Shown: positions 12,396 through 24,658, numbered from the stretch's first letter. The stretch: 60,000 nucleotides of DNA from Diphasiastrum complanatum (GCA_029204225.1 CM055109.1:44767054-44827053), one strand, 5' to 3'. The notes: generated by a model not told the origin, from the sequence alone. Program-made: numbers and translations.

Positions 12396-12985
12396 AAATG
12401 TTTTCAGGTAGCGACCGAGGAAGTGTCCTTGAAGCCTTGTTCAACGTCGAACTTCGGAAGGACGTTTGGGGCTGACCGTCAGTCCATTCCTTATCATGTC
12501 TATTCTTGCATGTTCTTATCAAGCTTGTCCACCGGCCGAAACATACAACACCTAAAACATATTCTATTTGGAGAAATGGGATCGTTGGATGGAAAGTTGC
12601 AAAACTAGTCCATTTCGCATGACCTAATTGTGCAATTCTCCCATTGAAAGGTCGTTTTGACGAAATGATACCCGAATCGAACAAGGCCAAGTCCATTAGG
12701 ATCGTATCGGGTTCACGAACTTGCGGATTGTATTTTTGGACCATTTTGGTCCAGAAATCATGATCTCTACACAAGTTTGAATGTATGCTACAAAAGTGTT
12801 ACTTGGATCCCGAATCTGCGGGTTGTGCTTTGGTCATGCTGTTTTTGTGTTCTGTTGTAGCTTCCGTTCGTTGTTTGTATGGTTATGGCCATTATGGAGG
12901 TCATGTCCTTCGCTTGTTTTGGCTTGAGTTGTTCACGATAATTGCTCTTCTTAATTGGTCTTATGTTAACTGTGCCATTTGTTTG
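12396..12985. other. No gene recognised
   Basis: Open frames exist on both strands (128 codons minus at 12,774-12,388; about 70 codons plus from 12,785) but neither shows a family motif. This is the left flank of the copia insertion. Confidence 0.4.
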
Positions 12986-12990
12986 GGTTT

Positions 12991-13672
12991 TGTAAAAATT
13001 ACAGCAAATAAGGATCCTAAAACACTTGAAATGATGAGGGAAACAATAGATTATGATTTCATAAGATTAGCACAAGTTGAACCATCAAAATCCATCAAAA
13101 ATCTATGCTTGAACCTCACTAAATGGCCCAAATCCTTGAAGAAGGCTTCACACGTGTGAAAGTACGGCCTCCCACAGTCTGAGTACTGTACACCAGACCT
13201 ACATTCAATCCTATAATCATTAGTAATCACAAGTACTCAAACAATTATGAACATAGAGAGCAATTGCACCATTATGAGAGAAAAAACATGAAATTGCTTG
13301 ATTGATTTTGGTGAGATATCATCACCTATATATACATGATCCATCACGGTTTTGGGCAGGTATGAGTAGCCCTAAACCTATCCCTAATGCTAATTTTGGT
13401 GGATCTTTCATCCCTATCAAGTTAGGGTTGGAATCTTGGAGATCCCTCAACAATGCAAAAATTACCAAAAATAGCTCCTATTTTTTCTCCCTTGTATCTA
13501 AGCATAATTTGGACTCATTCCAAAGGTTCTAACACTTAGGTCTACTTGAGAACATCCTTATGAATGGAATCCTATGCTATTTGGCACGTGTGACAAGCCA
13601 CATCATGACCATCTAACTATTTACAAGTCATATGACCAAAACTAGTCAAGTTAGAATTGTGAATTTTTAACA
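12991..13672 (-). repeat. copia-1 3' LTR
   Basis: 682 bp, TG..CA ends, paired with 18,467-19,148. The plus strand contains TATATATACATG near 13,329-13,340. On the sense (minus) strand no certain TATA box was fixed. Confidence 0.95.
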
Positions 13673-13686
13673 CTCCTCCTCACTAT
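13673..13686 (-). other. copia-1 polypurine tract
   Basis: The minus strand reads GTGAGGAGGAG immediately before the 3' LTR, the expected primer for plus-strand synthesis. Confidence 0.85.
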
Positions 13687-16600
13687 CTAGCTTGGTTCAA
13701 TCATTGCTTTACTAATCACTCCAAGTGATGATCTGAACTTCATAAAAGGTGTCTTTTGAAGTGGTTTAGTAAGTAGATCAGCTACACATTCATTGCTTGG
13801 AACATGCTCCAAAGCAATCTCCTTGGCTTGCACCATTTCTCTTACAAAGTGATGGCATATCTCAATGTGCTTAGATCTTGCATGGAAGATTGGGTTAGAT
13901 GCAAGGTGTTGGGCTGATATATTGTCATTGTAGATGATTGGTGCCTCCTCTGAATCCATGATCTTTAGTTCCACCAATAATCTCTTGATCCAAAGTACCT
14001 CCTTTGTAGTGGTTGTCAAAGCTTTGTACTCGGCCTCGGTTGAAGATAGAGATATAGTTTCTTGCTTTTTTGAAAGCCATGAAACCACACCTTCTCCTAT
14101 GAAAGTTGAATAGGCACTTGTTGATTTCCTATCCCTCTTGTCCTGTGCAAAATCTGAATCACTAAATGCATGAAGGTTAATCACATCTCCTCTATATAGA
14201 ATCCCAAAATCCAATGTACCCGAGATGTATCTTAGAATCCTCTTAGCCTTTTTCCAATGGATATTCAATGGCTTTTGCATGGATTGGCTCAACCTACATA
14301 CACTAAAGCTAAGATCTGGTCTAGTTATAGTGATCCACATTAAGGAACCTATAAGTTGCCTAAACAAAGTGATGTCCATGAAGGATCTTTCATCATCTTC
14401 ATTTGGCACTTTTACATCTTGCTCCATTGGTGTGTCAACACTTTTGCATACTTCCATCTTAAACTTCTTCAAAAGACTTTGAACATAGTTTACTTGACTT
14501 ATAAAGATAAAATCAGACCCTCTAAGTACTTCTATGCCTAAGATGAAGTGAAGACACCCTAGATCTACCATCTTGAACTCTAAGGATAGATCTATCTTGA
14601 TTTTTTCAATACCATCAACACTATTTCCACTAATGATGATGTCATCTACATAAATGAGTAAAAGTACAATACCAACATCATCAAACTTAATGTAAAGAGT
14701 TGGATCATATTCACTTTGAACAAAAGAAAGGGAAATAAGATAGCAATGTAGTCTTGAATTCCAAGATCTCGAGGCTTGCTTCAAGCCATAGATGCTTCTT
14801 TGGAGATGGCATACTTTGTTCTCCATTCCATGCTTGATGAACCCTTGTGGCTGCTCCATATAGATATCCTCTTCCAAAAAACCATTCAAGAAAGCATTAG
14901 AGACATCCATTTGACATAGAATCCATCCAAAATGTGATGCAAGTGCAATGATTAGTCTTATTGTGACCATCTTGGCCACGGGTGCAAAAGTTTTCTCATA
15001 GTCTATCCCTCTCTCTTGAGCATAACCTTTTGCAACTAATCTTGCTTTATGTTTGTTAACACTCCCATTTGCATTCAACTTAAGCTTGAAGACCCACTTG
15101 CATCCTATTACATTCCTTTGAGGTCTCTCAACAAGCAACCAAGTTTCATTCTCAATCAAGGCATCATACTCATCCAACATAGCTTTATACCATTCTTTGG
15201 AGTTCAATGCATCTTCAACATTAGACGGTTCTTCAAAACTAGATAAAGCATAAGAAGTGGATGAGATACCCTCAACTTGCTGTCCTTTGCCTTGATATGT
15301 GAGCCTTGATGGCTCCACTTTTGCCCTTGAAGATCTCCTTGGTGTGATAGGTGGGTTTGGTCCTTGCTCCTCCATGAGCTCCTCCTCAAAACCAAGATCT
15401 TGCTCCTCGGCCATCTTCTTCTTGATTGTTGGAGCACTTGAGCCTTCTTCAAGCATATGCATATGATGTTCATCAAAGATGACATCCCTTGAAACAACAA
15501 ATTTGTTCAAGGATGGGAGATAGACTTTGTAGCCCTTGCTTGAGCTTGCATATCCAAGCATGATCCCTCTTGTGGAAGATGGATCCTCCTTGGTTCTTGT
15601 TTCCAATGGCACATGCACATAACATATACACCCAAAAACTTTCAAGTGATTAAGATTGGGTTTCTTTCCATACAATATCTCATAAGGAGTTTTGCCTTCA
15701 ATTGCTTTGCAAGACACCCTATTCATCAAGTAGTTTGCACATACAAGAGACTCACCCCAAAAGGATTTGGGCAAACAAGCATCTAATCTTAAAGCCTTAG
15801 AACATTCACATAATGTTCTATTCCTTCTTTCAGCAACACCATTTTGTTGAGGAGTGTAAGGACAATAAGTCTCTTTCTTGATCCCTTCCTCCTCACAAAA
15901 GGCCTTGAACTCATTGGAGATGAATTCTCCACCATTGTCACTTCTAAGAATCTTGATGCTATGATTATGATGCTTTTCCACAAACAACTTGAACTTTACA
16001 AAAGTATCAAATACTTGAGACTTGAAGGAAAGTAAGAACACCCAACAATATCTTGAGTAGTCATCAATGAAGGTTAAAAACATGGATGAACCTCCATTAG
16101 ATTTGGTGCTAGCAATGTGCACATCCAAGTGTATGAGTTCAAGAGGATGAGATGACTTTGTGTTGGAGTTAGGAAACACCTTCTTATGTGCCTTGGATAA
16201 GGCACAAGCTTCACAAACCTTGTCTTCCTTCCCAATAGACCTTGGTAGGCCTAAAGCATACTCCTCCTTGATCATAGCCTCCATGGAACCCGAGTTGACA
16301 TGTCCAAGTCTTTTGTGCCATAAAGTAAAGGTAGATATCTTGCTCTTCTCGGCCAACATGACAACATTAGTATCCACAAATGCATCCAGCTTATAAAGTT
16401 TGCCAAGTCTAGTGCCCTTAGCCACTATCTTACCCTTCTTCTTGATGAAACATTCATTTGAAGCAAAGTCAACATTGAAACCATTGTCTACCATTTGGCC
16501 AACACTTAGTAGATTCTTTGTTATTGTAGGAATGTACAAAACACCTTCTATGTTGATCTTTTTGGAAGATCCTAAGCAAAGGGGAATGCTACCAACTCCT

Positions 16601-17655
16601 TCAATCTTACAAGCTTCATCATTTGCTGTATAGATAGACTTTATAGGTCCATCATAAGATAAGAGAGAAGAGAAAAACTCCCTTTTACTAGTCATGTGTG
16701 AACTAGCACCCGAGTCAATCCACCAAGGATCTTCTCCTTTGAAGCTTGTTGAAGAAAATATGGACATCATGAGAGAGTCCTCATGTGAACTCTCCTCCTC
16801 CTCCTCTTTGCTCATGTTGGCTTGGCTTTGATCTTGCTTCCTCTTGAAGCATTCCGAGGCATAATGCCCCATCTTGCTACAATAGTAGCACTTCACCTTT
16901 GATTTGTCCTTCTTGACTTTGGTGGTTGATGGAGATGCCTTTGGGGGTCCTTCTTGATCCTCAAGCTTTGTAGACTTCTTGAATGTTGATCCTTTGCCTT
17001 TGGACTTGCCTTTGCCTTTGGTGAAGAGAGCTTGGTCATCTCCACCTTGGATGGAAAGCCTATCCATCCTCTCTTGCATTTGGCTCCTTCTTGATTCCTC
17101 GGCCATGAGTGTGCCTTGGAGTTCTTCAAGTATGGGTAGCTTACCCATAATTGCATATCCCTGAACCAAATTGTCAAATTCAAAGCTTAGTCCATTCAAT
17201 ATGAGTTGAACAAGCTCTTCATCCTTGATAGTGTCACCTATAAAGGCTAGCTCTTTGTTCAATTCCTTTACTCTTAGGACAAAAGTATGTGCACTCTCTC
17301 CTTTCTTTTGATAGCTTCTATAGATTTGATTCTTCAAAGCTAACATTCTAGTTTGGTTCTTGGATTCATAGACCTTTTTCAAAGTCTCCCAAGCATCTTG
17401 AGCTGAAGTGCAATCTCCTACCTCTCTTAAGAGTTCATTTGCAACATTCATTTTTATGCAATGTAGTGCAACATTGCACCTCTTGATGTATTTGGCTTTT
17501 TCTTGAGGATGAATAGGTTCACCCTCCTTACCATTTACAATTTCCATCAGATCTTGCATGATCATGATAGATTCCATTCTAACTTTCCATATGGAATAGT
17601 TAGTTTTGTTGAGCCTTTCATTAGTATCCAAAAGATATGCATTTATAGATGCCAT
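13687..17655 (-). CDS. copia Gag-Pol polyprotein, intact (1322 aa)
   Basis: The polyprotein makes the virus-like particle and the enzymes for reverse transcription and integration. Domains in order: Gag (UBN2-type) residues about 1-240; zinc knuckle CYYCSKMGHYASEC near 255; aspartic protease with WWIDSGASSHM near 312; integrase zinc site (H-x-H-type HKRLGH..CEAC) about 447-490; integrase core with HLDVH, RSDNGGEF and NGVAERRNRT supplying D, D and E; reverse transcriptase with SNAFLNG and the catalytic YVDD; RNase H with SDSDFAQD and SSTEAEY. The length is typical of plant copia elements and there is no stop or frameshift. The start MASINAYLL is the first Met after the leader. RNase H reads SDFAQD..KSTSAY where most copies have SDWAGD..KSTSGY, a mild variation. 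It is likely functional. Confidence 0.97.
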   Translation of the reverse strand: MASINAYLLDTNERLNKTNYSIWKVRMESIMIMQDLMEIVNGKEGEPIHPQEKAKYIKRCNVALHCIKMNVANELLREVGDCTSAQDAWETLKKVYESKNQTRMLALKNQIYRSYQKKGESAHTFVLRVKELNKELAFIGDTIKDEELVQLILNGLSFEFDNLVQGYAIMGKLPILEELQGTLMAEESRRSQMQERMDRLSIQGGDDQALFTKGKGKSKGKGSTFKKSTKLEDQEGPPKASPSTTKVKKDKSKVKCYYCSKMGHYASECFKRKQDQSQANMSKEEEEESSHEDSLMMSIFSSTSFKGEDPWWIDSGASSHMTSKREFFSSLLSYDGPIKSIYTANDEACKIEGVGSIPLCLGSSKKINIEGVLYIPTITKNLLSVGQMVDNGFNVDFASNECFIKKKGKIVAKGTRLGKLYKLDAFVDTNVVMLAEKSKISTFTLWHKRLGHVNSGSMEAMIKEEYALGLPRSIGKEDKVCEACALSKAHKKVFPNSNTKSSHPLELIHLDVHIASTKSNGGSSMFLTFIDDYSRYCWVFLLSFKSQVFDTFVKFKLFVEKHHNHSIKILRSDNGGEFISNEFKAFCEEEGIKKETYCPYTPQQNGVAERRNRTLCECSKALRLDACLPKSFWGESLVCANYLMNRVSCKAIEGKTPYEILYGKKPNLNHLKVFGCICYVHVPLETRTKEDPSSTRGIMLGYASSSKGYKVYLPSLNKFVVSRDVIFDEHHMHMLEEGSSAPTIKKKMAEEQDLGFEEELMEEQGPNPPITPRRSSRAKVEPSRLTYQGKGQQVEGISSTSYALSSFEEPSNVEDALNSKEWYKAMLDEYDALIENETWLLVERPQRNVIGCKWVFKLKLNANGSVNKHKARLVAKGYAQERGIDYEKTFAPVAKMVTIRLIIALASHFGWILCQMDVSNAFLNGFLEEDIYMEQPQGFIKHGMENKVCHLQRSIYGLKQASRSWNSRLHCYLISLSFVQSEYDPTLYIKFDDVGIVLLLIYVDDIIISGNSVDGIEKIKIDLSLEFKMVDLGCLHFILGIEVLRGSDFIFISQVNYVQSLLKKFKMEVCKSVDTPMEQDVKVPNEDDERSFMDITLFRQLIGSLMWITITRPDLSFSVCRLSQSMQKPLNIHWKKAKRILRYISGTLDFGILYRGDVINLHAFSDSDFAQDKRDRKSTSAYSTFIGEGVVSWLSKKQETISLSSTEAEYKALTTTTKEVLWIKRLLVELKIMDSEEAPIIYNDNISAQHLASNPIFHARSKHIEICHHFVREMVQAKEIALEHVPSNECVADLLTKPLQKTPFMKFRSSLGVISKAMIEPS

Positions 17656-18447
17656 CTAGTCTCCTAATCAAGGACTTGACACAAATGAAGGTTACTTCTA
17701 TTGATTTGATTGAAGGTCTACCTTATCCCACTTCTTAGGGACCTAAAAAGATCAATAATAGACTTCCTATAAAGATCTAAGAATGATCTCTAACAAAATC
17801 AAATCATAGAATACTAGAAACAATGCACTTGCTTGATTGAAGTAGACAATACTAGTAGAATTGCCCCTCTTTCTATAAAGAACATTAAAGCTTCCAAATG
17901 ATCTGATCAAGAGTGAATTTTAGCAAACTAATATACTCCCAAAATCACTTGTAAAAGATCTAAATGGAACTTAATGAGGATGCAACACAATCTACTATCC
18001 AATCACAAGCAAAAAATGATCAAAATTGATGAAAAATTGATCTAATTTGGTGCATAAGTCAAGCAATGGTTGGACTGAACCTAAATCACTTTAGGAGGTG
18101 TCTACTACACCTTAGAACAGCCTTGAAGAGTCCCCAAAACTCTGATCTTCCCTTTCCTTGAATGCTAGAAAGCCTCCTCTATGAAATCACCTCCAAAACT
18201 CGCTTAGAAATCAATGCTTGGAGCAACCAAAACTTGCTATCTTGGTAATGTGAATTGAATTCAACTTTGCCTCTGGTTTTAGACACCTAAACACCTGCAA
18301 ATGAAGTCACACAACACCAATCTCCAATGTATTTGACTCACTTTGAGTTCTAGAATCAATAGTAGATGCTAAGATCCAATCTACACAAGATTTAGATCAA
18401 AAATTGTGATCAAATTGAATGAAAACCAAGGATTTAGCTCATTTCAG
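17656..18447 (-). other. copia-1 untranslated leader
   Basis: About 790 bp between the primer-binding site and the Gag start. No long sense frame; this is where packaging and dimerisation signals would lie. Confidence 0.6.
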
Positions 18448-18466
18448 CCTTCTTGCTCTGATACCA
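18448..18466 (-). other. copia-1 primer-binding site (initiator tRNA-Met)
   Basis: The minus strand reads TGGTATCAGAGC, then AAGAAGG, starting exactly at the LTR edge. TGGTATCAGAGC is the standard complement of the plant initiator tRNA-Met 3' end. Confidence 0.95.
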
Positions 18467-19148
18467 TGTAAAAATTACAGCAAATAAGGATCCTAAAACA
18501 CTTGAAATGATGAGGGAAACAATAGATTATGATTTCATAAGATTAGCACAAGTTGAACCATCAAAATCCATCAAAAATCTATGCTTGAACCTCACTAAAT
18601 GGCCCAAATTCTTGAAGAAGGCTTCACACGTGTGAAAGTACGGCCTCCTACAGTATGAGTACTGTACACCAGACCTACATTCAATCCTATAATCATTAGT
18701 AATCACAAGTACTCAAACAATTATGAACATAGAGAGCAATTGCACCATTATGAGAGAAAAAACATGAAATTGCTTGATTGATTTTGGTGAGATATCATCA
18801 CCTATATATACATGATCCATCACGGTTTTGGGTAGGTATGAGTAGACCTAAACCTATCCCTAATTCTAATTTTGGTGGATCTTTCATCCCTACCAAGTTA
18901 GGGTTGGAATCTTGGAGATCCCTCAACAATGCAAAAATTACCAAAAATAGCTCCTATTTTTTCTCCCTTGTATCTAAGCATAATTTGGACTCATTCCAAA
19001 GGTTCTAACACTTAGGTCTACTTGAGAACATCCTTATGAATGGAATCCTATGCTATTTGGCACGTGTGACAAGCCACATCATGACCATCTAACTATTTAC
19101 AAGTCATATGACCAAAACTAGTCAAGCTAGAATTGTGAATTTTTAACA
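18467..19148 (-). repeat. copia-1 5' LTR
   Basis: 682 bp, paired with 12,991-13,672; it carries the promoter for the element. The right edge is followed by the GGTTT target duplication. Confidence 0.95.
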
Positions 19149-19192
19149 GGTTTAGGGTGTGGAGTGTGCAGAATATATTACTTCAATACTAT

Positions 19193-19194
<2 letters not shown>

Positions 19195-19280
<86 letters not shown>

Positions 19281-19283
19281 TCT
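19195..19283. repeat. (CT)n microsatellite
   Basis: About 44 CT units, near-perfect, placed just upstream of a P450 exon remnant. It may have grown from the polypyrimidine tract of the preceding intron. Confidence 0.95.
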
Positions 19284-19900
19284 GTGGCTTTTATCATGGG
19301 ACTATTTCATCTTCCTATTGATCTTCCATGGAATTTGTACCATAAATCCAGGTTGGGATGGCTTTCTATTGGAAAGGATCTTGACAGACGTATTGCAGAG
19401 CGGATAAAACAACTGAGAGAAGGAACAACATCTCCGGACCAAGATTTATTGTTGTCATTGCTCACTACTCCTGATGCCAATGGCAATCTGTTGACACCTG
19501 ATGTAATGAAAGATAATATTCTGGTTCTCCTGTTTGTAGCTCATGAATCCACTACATCCACTCTAACCATGGCCCTTATGTTCTTGGCTAAAATCCAGAT
19601 TGTCTAGAGCAAGTGCTGAAAGGTATTTTTCTCTTCTCGCTTTAAATTTTTACAATTCTTGCATTCCCGCCACATTGGTAGAGCAATGACATTTTCATCA
19701 AGCGGCCTTCGAATTCATATTTGAACACATATGTAACGGATGTTCGCAGAGCAATTGGAAATAAAGGGAGAGAAGAAGGATGGTGAAAGGCTGAATTGGG
19801 AGGATTAGAAGAAGATGATATACACTTGGAGGGTGCTGCAAGAGATGCTGAGATGTCCATCCAATGGTTCTTACTAAAAGGCCATTGTAGACTTTGAATA

Positions 19901-20444
19901 TGTTGGAAAGAAGCGTGTGAAAAATAGGTCGAACTCGAAAAGAAACGAACTCGAATGAAAAAGTATTCGAACGATTAGAACTTATCGTGCGCAGCAAAAA
20001 AACTATCTTCCTCTTTCTTCATGCATGACTACGCCTATCAATTTCGAACAAAACAATAGTGATAGAAATCATGTTCGATCTTATAGTAACTAACTTTGAA
20101 ATCATTAGTACCACAATGATTACGTAGCCAAACATTAAGCATCGAAACATCAGACAAATAATTTGTCACGAACCATTAGACAAATAATGACTGTGGTACT
20201 AATGATCTCAAAGTTAGTTGCGAATCACTGTGGTAGTAATGGTTTCAAAGTTAGTTACTATAAGATCGAACGTGATTTCTATCACTATTGTTTTGTTCAA
20301 AATTGATAGGCGTAGTCATGCATGAAGAAAGAGGAAGATAATTTATTTTGTTGCGCACGATAAGTTCTAATCATTTGAATACTTTTTCATTCGAGTTCAT
20401 TTCTTTTCGAGTTCGACCTATCTTTCACACACCTCTTTCCAACA
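19901..20444. repeat. Palindromic 5' LTR of copia-2
   Basis: The left arm (19,901-about 20,191) is the reverse complement of the LTR end; the right arm (about 20,192-20,444) is the LTR end in normal orientation. Both outer tips read TGTTGGAAAG/CTTTCCAACA type. The upstream U3 part present in the 3' LTR (TGTTGGATTATGC..) is absent. A short tandem copy (ACTGTGGTA.TAATG) sits at the start of the right arm. Confidence 0.9.
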
Positions 20445-20456
20445 TGGTATCAAAGC
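20445..20456 (+). other. copia-2 primer-binding site
   Basis: TGGTATCAAAGC directly after the LTR edge, one mismatch from the usual initiator tRNA-Met site. Confidence 0.85.
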
Positions 20457-20629
20457 GTTGATTCTTCAAGGCCTAATACTATATTAGAGCGCAAGCTCTT
20501 ATACTTGAAATCTCTCACGATATAAAATTTCAGTTTGAATCAATTTGTTTCGGTATTAGAGAATTGATTTCCACAGCACTGTATCTTTCTCTTAACGACA
20601 ATCGAATCATTGACAGTCTAAAGTTCCAG

Positions 20630-23600
20630 ATGGATTCTCAAAGTAAAGTTGGTGTTATCACAGACAAGCTGAATGGTCCAATTATCATATATGGAAATTT
20701 AAGATGAAGACCTTGCTAATCACCAATGAGTTGTGGGATGTTGTTACAGGTATCAAAGTGAAGCCTGAAGACGACACAGACAACTTGAAATGGAAGTCAA
20801 AGGATGGTAAAGCTTTCATGCTTATTATCCTCAATATATCATATACTCAGGTTGGCCATGTAGCTGAAGCCAAAACTTCGAGAGAAGTTTGGGACATCCT
20901 GAGCTCACTATATGATGTGAGAGACGTAACTACTAAGTTACATCTTCGAAGGAAATTTTTCACACTCAAGATGTCGAATAATGATTCTCTTCAGAATCAT
21001 ATCGACCAATTTAAGAATCTCTTGCAACAGATGGTCGCTGTCGGATCAGTCATAAATGATCAAGATGCAATTATGAATTGATTACAAGCCTGCCCTCTAC
21101 ATATGAGAACTAGGTGATGATCATCACGACACACTCAGATTTAACTCTTATCAAAGTTATCACTATGTTGCTGCAAGAAGATAATCGAAGAAGTCAAGAC
21201 ACTTTGTCTACCTCTTCGTCTCATGCTCTATATTTCCACAAGGGCTTGAAATGACAGAAGCAGAAAAGCTCCAAGCAGTCTACATCGAATCAGAAACAGA
21301 CTCAAGGTCAAGAACAATCATCGAATTCACATTCATCGAAGAAGAAGATGTTTTGCCGGTATTGCAAACGCAACAACCATGAGATTCAGGATTGTCGAAT
21401 TCTCAAAGCAAAGAATGTAGCCAAGCAACCTGATCAACAAGCAAATACAGTTACAGCATCTCCTCAAGTTGAAATGGATGAAGGCACTTTTATGGTCAAA
21501 GACAAATACGCGAATTCGAATGATTCGTGATTTCTAGATTCCGGAGCTGCTCAACACATGCCAACCATCGTGAGATTTTCCAATCCTATACGCCTTACAA
21601 CACGAAGAAGTATGTTCATCTTGGTGATGATAGCAGTCACACTATAGAAGGTGAAGGTACTGTAAGATTAAGATTCCAGCATGATCAATTCAAACTATTG
21701 TCAAAAATCTTGTATGTTCCTAAACTATCTACAAATTTGTTATCAATTAGGTCATAGGGTGGAGTTTGAATCTAACCAATGCAGAATTATCGATAGGAGT
21801 AATAAGATCCTTGCACTCGGCAAGAGGCACAGATACTTATATAGATTGGCACATTGTTATTCTGATTCTAGTCAAGCTTTGAATACCTCTGTTCTTGTCA
21901 ATAAAGCATTATTATGGAATCATCGCTTAGGACACTTGAATTATGCATCTATTTCAAACATGTCCAGACAATCCCTAGTACTTGATCTCGACTATCCTTC
22001 TGGTAAAGTCGATCTCTCTGTCTGCCATAGCTGCATCTTTGAAAAGTAGACTAGGATTTCTTTTAGATCAAATCATAGGCATGCAGCAAAAGGTTTGTTA
22101 GATGTTGTTCATATCAATATATGTGGACCTATGCAAACTTCTTCATTACTATATGCAAAATATTACATTACCTTTATTGATGAATTTTCTAAAAGAACAA
22201 CTGTTTACTTCATTAAACAGAAGTCAGAAGCTTTCATCAAGTCCAAACAATTCAAAGAGCATGTAGAGAATCAAACTAGTAAACGAATCAAAGCACTGAT
22301 ATACAATAACGGGGGAGAATACATCTCCACCGAATATAAGGAGTACTTGCTTAGCAACGACATTGAGCAACAATACATTATCTCCTATTTGCTTCTTTCA
22401 AATGGTCTTGCTGAGAGAAAGAACAGAACTTTAGTCAAATTGACAATGTGTATGTTATCACATACGACACTTTCAAAGTTCTTCTGGGCTAAAGCTGTTT
22501 CAACAACAACCTATATTCAGAACAGATGTCCTACTAAAGGTCTCTCAGACAACAGACCATTTAAAGTTTGGACAGGTACAAACAAACCTTCTTTATCAAT
22601 CTTACAAGTTTTTGGATGTACTGCTTATGCGTAGATTCCTCATTATCTCAAGAAAAAGCTTGACTTCCAAAGCATCAAATGTATTTTCATCAGTGACACT
22701 ACTTCAGATCAAGCCTACAAATTGTTCAATTCTATCGAGTCGAAGATATTCGTTAGTCGGGATGTCATCTTCATCGAAGATTAGTTTATCGACCTCAAGG
22801 GAAAAGGCAAAGGCCATATATCTGACTCTTCGGTTTTATCCGACACTTTGAACTTTTCAGTTCCTCAGTCGACTATTCCCATCAAAGGTCCAAGCTCATC
22901 TACTTTCAACGAACAACATATCAATGACGAGTCCGAAGATGATGATGTTGTAGTTTAGCAACTACAGCATGATGAAAATGATCACCTTCTTCTATTCCCC
23001 AGAAGATCATCAAGAACTAGCAGACCACCTATCAGGATATTGATGAGTTTGTAGCCTATCTTGTTCAGGAGCTGACTACTGTCGAAGAGGCACTCAGTCA
23101 ATCCGATTCTGACGATCTCTGGAAAGAAGCTATGGATAAAGAGTATTCATCTCTTATCAAGAACTAGACATGGACGATTGTCGAATTACCTACTAGCAGA
23201 AATGTAGTTGATTGCAAATGGATTTTCAAAGTCAAGTAGAAAGCAAATGGAAGCATCGACAGAAGAAAAGTTTGACTTGTCGCCAGAGGATTGTCTCAGG
23301 TATACAACGTCGATTACACTGAGACCTTCAGTTCAGTAGTCAAACATTCCTCTATTCGACTATTATTATCATTCGCTGCTGCAGCAGATTTCGAAATACA
23401 TCAAATGGATGTACAGACAACATATCTCAATGGAGTGATCAAAGAAGACATTTACATGGTGCAATCCGAACGTTATATTATAGAAGGTAGACGCAATCAC
23501 ATGTGTAAACTCCGTAAGGCACTTTATGGCTTGAAGCAATATGCTCGAGCATGGTTTCAAAGAATCAATACTTTCCTTATTGATCACGACTACAATCAAG

Positions 23601-24610
23601 CTCTTCAGATTCGAATGTTTACTTCAAGACAGTGCAGCAATCTTTTATCACTATCACCTTGTACATAGACGGCACATTGCTCTTCAACAACAGTGTCGAT
23701 TTGATAAAAGAGACTAAGACAATGCTATCCTCCGAATTCAACATGACAGATCTGGACGAAGCTCATTTTTGCCTTGATACTTAAATTTACAGAGACAGAA
23801 ATCAAAAGTTGATCTACATTACTCAACAAAAATACATCTACAATATGTTAGTCAGATATAATTTGGTTAATTGCATGTTAGCTCTCTCACCAATGGAACC
23901 AAGTCTCAAATTGTCGAAGGACCAGTGTCCTCAAACAATCGAAGAAAAGGAGCAGATGCACGAGTATCCTTATCATTCGATAGTAGGATCTCTTATGTAC
24001 TCAATGATTTGTACCAGACCAGACATAGCTTTTGCAGTAAGCTCCCTAAATGAGTATATGACCAACCCTAGTGTAACACATTGGAAGGCTCTCATCAGAG
24101 TCATGAGATATCTTCGAGCTGCTATGGACTTTTGCATTTGTTATGGAGCAGTCGACAATGACAAACTCAATCTACTCAATGGTTACACATATGCAAGTTG
24201 GACAGGACATATAGACACTCGTAAATCTACTTCTGGATTTACATACTTCCTCAACAATGGTTCAATTTTCTGGAACAGTCGCAAGCAATCTTTGATAGCT
24301 CTATCCTCTACAGAATTAGAGTATATCGCAACCTCACAAGCTACTGAGGAAGCAATTTGGTTGAGAAACTTACTTTTAGATATCAGTTTGAATCAATATG
24401 CTCCAACAGTATTATCTTGTGATAATCAAAGTGCCATTGCCTTGTCAACCAACCATAGATTTCATTCTAGGAGTAAGCACATTGAGCTTAAGTATCACTA
24501 TGTCAGAAGCAAAGTTCTCAAAAGAGAGGTCAGATTGTAGTCCTGTCGAATGCAAGATATGATAGTAGATATTTTTACTAAAGCATTAAGCTTGGATGCA
24601 CACAGGAAGT
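20630..24610 (+). pseudogene. copia-2 gag-pol, multiply broken
   Basis: Gag (UBN2-type) spans about 20,704-21,081. The zinc knuckle CRYCKRNNHEIQDC is at about 21,351-21,392. The protease segment reads LDSGAAQHM with a TGA where Trp is expected (about 21,528). Integrase spans about 21,890-22,634 (HRLGHLNY, C-x-x-C, then NNGGEY and GLAERKNRT). Reverse transcriptase spans about 23,150-23,860 with several TAG codons and YIDG where the catalytic YVDD should be. RNase H spans about 24,170-24,610 with ASWTGHID in place of the usual D-x-D-W-A-G-D and a preserved SSTELEY. The loss of catalytic Asp residues and the many stops mean it cannot encode working enzymes. Confidence 0.92.
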
Positions 24611-24658
24611 TTTGTGTAGAACTAAGTTTAAAGGTCAAGGCATTCATGGATTCAGATT

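Larger units (their letters stand above)
12991..19148 (-). mobile_element. Complete Ty1/copia LTR retrotransposon (copia-1)
   Basis: A full-length element of 6158 bp on the minus strand. The two 682-bp LTRs (12,991-13,672 and 18,467-19,148) start TGTAAAAATT and end TTTTTAACA. By direct comparison they differ at about eight positions (about 1.2%), so the insertion is recent. The 5-bp target duplication GGTTT flanks it at 12,986-12,990 and 19,149-19,153. The primer-binding site abuts the right (5') LTR and a purine tract abuts the left (3') LTR. Inside is a single uninterrupted Gag-Pol frame. All parts needed for an autonomous copia are visible. The right flank is the P450 pseudogene region, with a CT microsatellite between. 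Confidence 0.97.

Noticed and set aside
19164-19607. Long frame beginning with a (Ser-Leu)n run before the P450 segment
   Set aside because: The Ser-Leu run is the (CT)n microsatellite read as codons; only the part after it is P450-derived.
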